Shown here: piece by piece, positions 59,504 to 64,000 of the stretch
Position numbering within the stretch: the first letter of the stretch is position 1
How the letters are laid out: each line of letters opens with the position of its first letter
NCBI RefSeq assembly: GCF_013282215.1
Contig: NZ_CP048103.1
Coordinates: 3,286,001 to 3,350,000 of the forward strand
Reading direction: 5' to 3'
Source of the DNA: Kroppenstedtia eburnea
GTDB lineage: Bacteria > Bacillota > Bacilli > Thermoactinomycetales > DSM-45169
DNA: 64,000 nt
Position numbers and translations under genes: made by a program
Notes under the pieces: generated by a model
What the model saw: only the letters and a program-made list of their open reading frames with translations
Told to the model about the DNA's origin: nothing
The model's database searches: none

Positions 59504-62395
59504 TCAGCCGGTTCTGTCTTCGGCCTGGCGGGAGATTCCCTCCAGCAGCTCCTGATGAAAGCGCTCCATCCGGCGGCGATCTCTTTCCAGAATCGGCCGC
59601 AGAAACTTTCCGGTGTGGGACGCCTCCACTCCGGCCACCTGTTCCGGAGTTCCTGTGGCGACGATGGTGCCGCCCCCCGTCCCCCCCTCGGGTCCGAGGT
59701 CGATCAGGTGATCCGCCGTCTTGATCACATCCAGATTGTGTTCGATCACCAGGACCGAATCGCCGTTTTCCACCAGACGCTGCAATACCTGCAACAGGCG
59801 GGATATATCATCCACATGGAGACCCGTGGTCGGCTCGTCCAAAATGTACAGCGTGCGCCCGTTGCTCCGCTTGTACAACTCGGAAGCCAATTTCACCCGC
59901 TGGGCTTCCCCGCCGGAGAGAGTGGTGGCAGGCTGACCCAGTTTGAGATAACCCAATCCCACATCAAACAGGGTTTGCAGTTTCCGCCGGATGCGGGGGA
60001 TGTTTTTGAAAAACTCCAGCGCATCCTCCACCCGCAGATCCAACACATCGGAGATGTTTTTCCCCTTGTATTTCACTTCCAGGGTGTCCCGGTTGTACCG
60101 CTTGCCTTTGCACTCTTCACAGGGGACATAGACATCGGGCAGGAAATGCATTTCGATCTTGATGATCCCGTCCCCCCGGCAGGCTTCACAACGTCCCCCT
60201 TTAACATTGAAACTGAACCGGCCCTTTTTGTATCCCCGCACCTTGGCCTCCTGGGTGTTGGCATACACATCCCGGATATCGTCAAAAACACTGGTGTAGG
60301 TGGCCGGGTTGGAGCGGGGGGTGCGGCCGATGGGGGATTGGTCGATGTTGATCACCTTGTCCAGGTGTTCCATCCCTTTGATCTCCCGGTGCTTGCCGGG
60401 AATCCATCTGGACTTGTTCAACTCCCGGGCCAACGCTTTCAACAGGATCTCATTGACCAGGGTGCTTTTTCCGGAACCGGAGACTCCGCTGACACAGGTG
60501 AAGACACCGAGGGGAATCTTGACGTTGACGTTTTTCAGATTGTTTTCCCTGGCTCCTTTGATCTCCACCCAGTTGCCATTGGGCTTGCGCCGCTCATCCG
60601 GCAGGGGGATGAACTTGCGCCCCGACAGATACTGCCCGGTGAGGGAGTGGTCCATCGCCATCACCTCTTCCGGGGTTCCCTGGGCAACGATACGGCCTCC
60701 ATGGGTCCCCGCTCCGGGGCCGACGTCAATGATATGGTCGGCGGCCAGCATCGTGTCTTCATCGTGCTCCACCACGATCAGGGTATTGCCCAGGTTGCGC
60801 ATCTCTTCCAAGGTTCGGATCAGCTTGGCGTTGTCCCGCTGGTGCAGTCCGATGCTGGGTTCATCCAGGATGTAGAGGACCCCCATCAGTTTGGAACCGA
60901 TCTGGGTGGCCAGCCGGATCCGCTGTGCCTCCCCGCCGGATAAGGTCCCGGCGGCCCGGTTCAACGTGAGATAGTTCAGTCCCACATTGACCAGAAAACC
61001 GAGGCGGCTGTCGATTTCCTTCAGAATCTGCCGCCCGATGGTCCTCTCCTTCTCCGTCAGCTCCAGGTGGGAAATAAATTCCCGTGCCTCCTGAATCGAC
61101 AGGGAGGTGACCTTATCGATGCTTCGTCCGCCCACCTGGACACTGAGACTCTCTTTGCGCAGTCTCGCCCCGTGACAGGTGGGGCAGGGTTTGTTGCTCA
61201 TATAGTTTTCAATCTGCTCCCGGATCATGTCGGAGCCCGTTTCCCGGAAGCGGCGTTCCAGGTTATTCAGCACGCCCTCAAATCGAATCTGAAGTTGCCT
61301 CACCTGACCGTCTGTCTCATACCGAAAAGGAATCCGTTCACCGGTTCCGTTGAGGAGCTTTTTCAGATCCCCCTTGGGCAGGTCCTTCACCGGCACATCC
61401 ATGTCGATTCCATAATAATTGCAGAACGACTCCAACAGCGATGGGTAGTAAGTGCTGGTTTTCCCGACCCAGGGCTCAACGGCTCCCTCACGCAGACTTT
61501 TTGTCTTGTCCGGGATCACCAGAGCGGGGTCCACCTCCATCCGGCTCCCCAACCCGTCACAAGCGGGGCACGCCCCGAAGGGACTGTTGAAGGAGAACAT
61601 CCGCGGGGACAACTCGTCCATGCTGAAGCCGCATTCGGGACAGGCCAGATTTTGGCTGAACAGCATCTCCTCCCCATCGATCACATCGACCAACACCTTA
61701 CCGCCGGCAAGGTTGAGGGCGGTTTCCAGGGAGTCGGTGAGCCGGGTTTCAATCCCCGGCTTGATCACGATCCGGTCCACCACCACTTCAATGGTGTGCT
61801 TTTTGTTTTTCTCCGGTTTGATCTCCTCGGACAGATCCCGGATCTCCCCGTCCATGCGGATCCGGACAAACCCCTGCTTCCGGATTTCTTCCAGCAGCTT
61901 GGCATGCTCCCCTTTCCGACCTTCCACCATCGGGGCCAGGATCTGGATCCGGGTCCGTTCCGGCAACTCCATGATCCGGTCAGTCATCTGCTGTACCGTC
62001 TGGGAAGAGATCTCGATCCCGTGCTCCGGACAATAGGCACGACCCACCCGGGCATAGAGAAGACGAAGATAGTCATAGATCTCCGTGACTGTTCCCACTG
62101 TGGAGCGGGGATTGCGGCTGGTCGTCTTCTGGTCGATGGAGATCGCCGGGGAAAGTCCATCGATGGAATCGACATCGGGTTTATCCATCTGCCCCAGAAA
62201 CTGACGGGCATATGCCGACAGGGACTCCACATACCGCCGCTGTCCCTCGGCATAGATGGTGTCAAAGGCGAGTGAAGATTTTCCGGATCCCGACAGACCC
62301 GTCAGTACAACCAATTGATCGCGGGGGATGGTGACATCCACCTCTTTCAGGTTGTGGACGCGGGCCCCGCGTATGACAATGTTTTCCTGGGCCAC
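59504..62395 (-). CDS. uvrA: Excinuclease ABC subunit A
   Basis: The 963-residue damage sensor of nucleotide excision repair holds two ABC modules. Walker [10 protein letters not shown] near residue 33 and VSGSGKST near 645; signatures LSGGEAQR twice; zinc fingers CPEC...CPAC (about 255-283) and CEAC...CEEC (about 738-766). UvrA2 loads UvrB at DNA lesions. It starts 3 bases after the uvrB stop, so the two are co-transcribed. Confidence 0.97.
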   Translation of the reverse strand: MAQENIVIRGARVHNLKEVDVTIPRDQLVVLTGLSGSGKSSLAFDTIYAEGQRRYVESLSAYARQFLGQMDKPDVDSIDGLSPAISIDQKTTSRNPRSTVGTVTEIYDYLRLLYARVGRAYCPEHGIEISSQTVQQMTDRIMELPERTRIQILAPMVEGRKGEHAKLLEEIRKQGFVRIRMDGEIRDLSEEIKPEKNKKHTIEVVVDRIVIKPGIETRLTDSLETALNLAGGKVLVDVIDGEEMLFSQNLACPECGFSMDELSPRMFSFNSPFGACPACDGLGSRMEVDPALVIPDKTKSLREGAVEPWVGKTSTYYPSLLESFCNYYGIDMDVPVKDLPKGDLKKLLNGTGERIPFRYETDGQVRQLQIRFEGVLNNLERRFRETGSDMIREQIENYMSNKPCPTCHGARLRKESLSVQVGGRSIDKVTSLSIQEAREFISHLELTEKERTIGRQILKEIDSRLGFLVNVGLNYLTLNRAAGTLSGGEAQRIRLATQIGSKLMGVLYILDEPSIGLHQRDNAKLIRTLEEMRNLGNTLIVVEHDEDTMLAADHIIDVGPGAGTHGGRIVAQGTPEEVMAMDHSLTGQYLSGRKFIPLPDERRKPNGNWVEIKGARENNLKNVNVKIPLGVFTCVSGVSGSGKSTLVNEILLKALARELNKSRWIPGKHREIKGMEHLDKVINIDQSPIGRTPRSNPATYTSVFDDIRDVYANTQEAKVRGYKKGRFSFNVKGGRCEACRGDGIIKIEMHFLPDVYVPCEECKGKRYNRDTLEVKYKGKNISDVLDLRVEDALEFFKNIPRIRRKLQTLFDVGLGYLKLGQPATTLSGGEAQRVKLASELYKRSNGRTLYILDEPTTGLHVDDISRLLQVLQRLVENGDSVLVIEHNLDVIKTADHLIDLGPEGGTGGGTIVATGTPEQVAGVEASHTGKFLRPILERDRRRMERFHQELLEGISRQAEDRTG

Positions 62396-62398
62396 AGT

Positions 62399-64000
62399 TT
62401 ATGCTCCCTCCGCTTTCAGTTCCAAGATCATATCCCTCAATTCCGCCGCCCGTTCAAACTGGAGATCCCTGGCCGCCTGTTTCATCTCTTTCTCCAGCCC
62501 CTCAATCAGCTGTCTCCGCTCTTTCCCACTCATTTTCTCCATATCGGGGGCCACTTGATACGCTTCGTTCTCCTCTGCCACCTTGGTGGCTTCGATCACT
62601 TCGCGGACCGCTTTTTGGATGGTCTGCGGGGTGATCCCGTGTTTTTCGTTATGAGCGATCTGCACCGACCGACGGCGTTCCGTCTCCTCAATCGCCTTCT
62701 GCATGGACTCCGTCACCCGGTCGGCATACATGATCACTTCCCCGTTGGCATTGCGGGCCGCCCGGCCGATGGTTTGGATGAGGGAGCGCTCCGCCCGCAG
62801 AAAGCCTTCCTTGTCGGCATCCAAGATCGCCACCAGGGAGACCTCCGGCAGGTCCAATCCCTCCCGGAGGAGGTTGATCCCGACAAGAACATCAAACTCA
62901 CCCAGGCGGAGACTCCGCAGGATCTGCATCCTCTCAATCGTCTTGATGTCGGAATGCAGGTACTGCACCTTGATCCCTGCTTCCTTCAGATAGTCGGTCA
63001 GATCCTCGGCCATCTTTTTGGTCAGGGTGGTGACCAGCACCCGTTCATTCCGCTCCACCCGCTTGTTCACCTCGCCGATCAGATCGTCGATCTGACCTTG
63101 GATGGGGCGAACGTGAATTTTGGGATCGAGCAGACCGGTGGGCCGGATGATTTGCTCTGTCAGTTCCGGGGTTTTCCCCAGCTCGTAGGGGCCGGGAGTG
63201 GCAGAGACATAGATCACCTGGTGCAACCGCTTTTCAAACTCTTCAAATTGCAGGGGCCGGTTGTCCATGGCGGAAGGAAGCCGAAAGCCGTGGTCCACCA
63301 GCATCTCCTTCCGGGCGCGGTCCCCTTTGTACATCGCACCGACCTGGGGGACGGTGACATGGGACTCATCGATGATGGTCAGAAAGTCGTCGGGAAAGTA
63401 GTCAAGAAGTGTATAGGGAGGTTCTCCCGCCTTTTTGCCCACCAGATGCCGGGAGTAGTTTTCAATTCCGGAACAGAAGCCGACCTCGCGCATCATCTCC
63501 ATGTCATAGCGGGTCCGTTGTTCCAACCGTTGTGCTTCCAACAGCTTGTCTTGGGATTTCAGAACGGCCAGCCGTTCATCCAACTCCGCCTCGATCTCCT
63601 TCAGAGCGCGGCGCATCACTTCTTGCCGCGTCACATAGTGGGAGGCGGGGAAGATGGCGATATGCTCCCGGTCCCCCAGGATTTCTCCGGTCAGCACATC
63701 GATCTCACGGATGCGATCGATCTCATCCCCGAAGAACTCCACCCGGATCGCCTGTTCACTCCGGGAGGCGGGAAAGATCTCCAACACATCTCCCCGGACA
63801 CGAAAAGTCCCCCGGACAAAATTCATATCGTTCCGCTCATACTGGATATCCACCAGATCCCGCAGCACCGCATTGCGATCCTTCTCCATCCCCACCCGCA
63901 GGGATACCACCTGACTCCGGTATTCCTCGGGAGAACCGAGGCCGTAGATGCAGGAGACACTGGCCACGACAATCACATCCTGCCGCTCAAACAGGGCACT
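62399..64000 (-). CDS. uvrB: Excinuclease ABC subunit B (5' end beyond window)
   Basis: The 533 C-terminal residues are visible, in frame to the window edge; the first ~125 residues, including Walker A, are missing. Present are [17 protein letters not shown], helicase motifs ([62 protein letters not shown]) and the C-terminal UVR motif that binds UvrC ([20 protein letters not shown]). It verifies damage and recruits UvrC. Confidence 0.97.
   Translation of the reverse strand, partial: SALFERQDVIVVASVSCIYGLGSPEEYRSQVVSLRVGMEKDRNAVLRDLVDIQYERNDMNFVRGTFRVRGDVLEIFPASRSEQAIRVEFFGDEIDRIREIDVLTGEILGDREHIAIFPASHYVTRQEVMRRALKEIEAELDERLAVLKSQDKLLEAQRLEQRTRYDMEMMREVGFCSGIENYSRHLVGKKAGEPPYTLLDYFPDDFLTIIDESHVTVPQVGAMYKGDRARKEMLVDHGFRLPSAMDNRPLQFEEFEKRLHQVIYVSATPGPYELGKTPELTEQIIRPTGLLDPKIHVRPIQGQIDDLIGEVNKRVERNERVLVTTLTKKMAEDLTDYLKEAGIKVQYLHSDIKTIERMQILRSLRLGEFDVLVGINLLREGLDLPEVSLVAILDADKEGFLRAERSLIQTIGRAARNANGEVIMYADRVTESMQKAIEETERRRSVQIAHNEKHGITPQTIQKAVREVIEATKVAEENEAYQVAPDMEKMSGKERRQLIEGLEKEMKQAARDLQFERAAELRDMILELKAEGA

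Overview
The window is a stretch of Bacillales chromosome. The order secG-est-rnr-smpB-ssrA, cggR-gapA-pgk-tpiA-gpmI-eno, sigL, clpP, hisZGDBHAFI, nudix-rapZ-yvcK-whiA-crh and yvoF-ppaX-yvoD-lgt-hprK, yvlD, uvrAB is the order I know from Bacillus subtilis. The high GC content and the gene-by-gene differences from Bacillus suggest a Thermoactinomycetaceae-like genus. That placement is inference; no 16S gene is present.

Layout. 1-2110 is a small accessory patch: the N-terminus of a BglG/MtlR-type regulator, a possible structured RNA remnant, a decayed IS3 transposase, and an AT-richer secreted-protein gene followed by a 50-bp perfect palindrome. 2147-6355 (minus strand) holds tRNA-Thr, tmRNA, smpB, rnr and a carboxylesterase. 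6764-6880 is a lone 5S rRNA gene with its own promoter and terminator. 7054-14651 is a 42-aa peptide, secG and the whole lower-glycolysis operon, with a CggR operator and promoter. Sigma-54 follows, then tRNA-Arg, clpP with a CtsR-like box, two membrane micro-proteins and a secreted protein with a sortase-like tail. 19253-26462 (minus) is the crh-whiA-yvcK-rapZ-glk-nudix-CBS-TPR block. 27096-33507 is a complete histidine operon behind a palindrome-controlled promoter. 33577-45870 is mixed: a HAM1-type NTPase, quinone-type pyrD, an unusual kinase-like gene pair, a CocE-type hydrolase, a beta-lactamase-fold membrane protein, a nuclease lipoprotein and an ABC exporter. 46042-49787 is an RND efflux pump and its TetR regulator. 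50326-54704 is yvoF-ppaX-yvoD-lgt-hprK. Then come an MsmX-type sugar ABC ATPase, a PucR/CdaR-like regulator, yvlD, a DUF302-type gene, uvrA and a 5'-truncated uvrB.

Carbon control runs through the window: CggR, HPr/Crh-like protein, HPr kinase, PpaX phosphatase, RapZ, YvcK, glucokinase and MsmX are all here.

The most unusual structures are: (i) ten copies of two related, TA-flanked, non-coding mobile elements between 18.7 and 59.5 kb, three of which end exactly in a host stop codon; (ii) a two-gene unit at 35.7-37.7 kb joining an APS-kinase-like ATPase to a fusion of a phosphatase-like and a kinase-like domain, both lacking their key catalytic residue; (iii) a 246-bp inverted-repeat-bounded element at 43.3 kb that shares a core motif with sequence at 0.45 kb.
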